Below are positions 63,955 to 64,000 of a stretch of DNA of 64,000 nt, piece by piece. Within the stretch, counting starts at the first letter, position 1, and the number at the start of each line of letters is the position of its first letter. Under the pieces are notes generated by a model. That model made no database searches. It saw only the letters and a list, made by a program, of their open reading frames with translations, and had not been told where the DNA came from. The DNA is taken from contig NZ_JAKGSD010000010.1 in NCBI RefSeq assembly GCF_021654135.1, forward strand, positions 34,886-98,885, given 5' to 3'. The stretch is from Amycolatopsis tucumanensis. GTDB lineage: Bacteria > Actinomycetota > Actinomycetes > Mycobacteriales > Pseudonocardiaceae. Both the position numbers and the translations under genes were made by a program.

Positions 63955-64000
63955 TCAGCCCGCGCTGTCGGTGAACCGCCGTTCGAAGTCCGCCCGGCCA
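63955..64000 (-). CDS. 3' end of a minus-strand gene cut by the window edge
   Basis: The minus strand reads GRADFERRFTDSAG and a stop at 63955, with no stop up to the window edge. It is convergent with the SDR gene. Too short to assign a product. Confidence 0.35.
   Translation of the reverse strand, partial: GRADFERRFTDSAG

Overview
The window is very GC-rich, densely packed actinobacterial chromosome. Several genes point to a mycelial actinomycete of the Pseudonocardiaceae type, most likely Amycolatopsis or a close relative: a mycothiol-disulfide reductase, a WhiG-type sporulation sigma factor, a Ku protein, GlnR-like boxes and many GTG starts. The genus is inferred from gene content and order only. 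I saw no tRNA, rRNA, CRISPR array, prophage or complete insertion sequence.

Backbone. On the minus strand the window keeps the long block known from Mycobacterium tuberculosis Rv2861c to Rv2920c and its Streptomyces equivalent. In order of rising coordinate it holds map, GNAT, ispG, rip1, dxr (11.5-18.7 kb); rlmN (23-24 kb); cdsA, frr, pyrH, tsf, rpsB (28.5-32.5 kb); whiG, xerC, dprA, comM, yraN, DUF2469, rnhB, lepB, rplS, trmD, rimM, KH protein, rpsP (33.8-44.8 kb); amidohydrolase, ffh (48-50.6 kb); and glnD, glnB, amtB (53.4-57.5 kb). These genes cover isoprenoid and phospholipid precursors, translation, protein secretion, DNA processing and nitrogen sensing.

Accessory pieces lie between or beside the blocks. 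0-11.5 kb: RIO kinase end, DEAD-box helicase, HxlR/reductase pair, PIG-L deacetylase, bioF, secreted protease, M15 lipoprotein, mycothione reductase, MFS/GntR pair. 13.3-14.9 kb: VOC/AraC pair and a decayed Uma2 gene. 19-23 kb: two-component system plus ABC-2 exporter. 24.3-28.5 kb: secreted two-repeat protein, PadR, methyltransferase, VOC, GNAT. 45-47.4 kb: two CPBP proteases and a membrane protein. 50.7-53.4 kb: Ku, YciI and two unknown proteins. 57.7-64 kb: RlmA-like methyltransferase, FhuF-like protein, hydrolase, metY, CoA-binding protein, MBL and SDR.

Most unusual points. (1) A 139-codon open frame made of imperfect ~72-94 bp repeats sits exactly between comM and dprA, sharing ATGA overlaps with both. 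(2) Two pairs of perfect TTGTCCACA DnaA boxes lie in gene-free DNA, one upstream of yraN-comM-orf-dprA-xerC-whiG and one upstream of an M23 peptidase. (3) Three other tandem expansions occur: a ~28 bp minisatellite, a perfect 70 bp duplication in G-rich DNA, and a ~160 bp repeat that multiplies a terminator. (4) Two gene 3' ends are duplicated around fragments of other genes.
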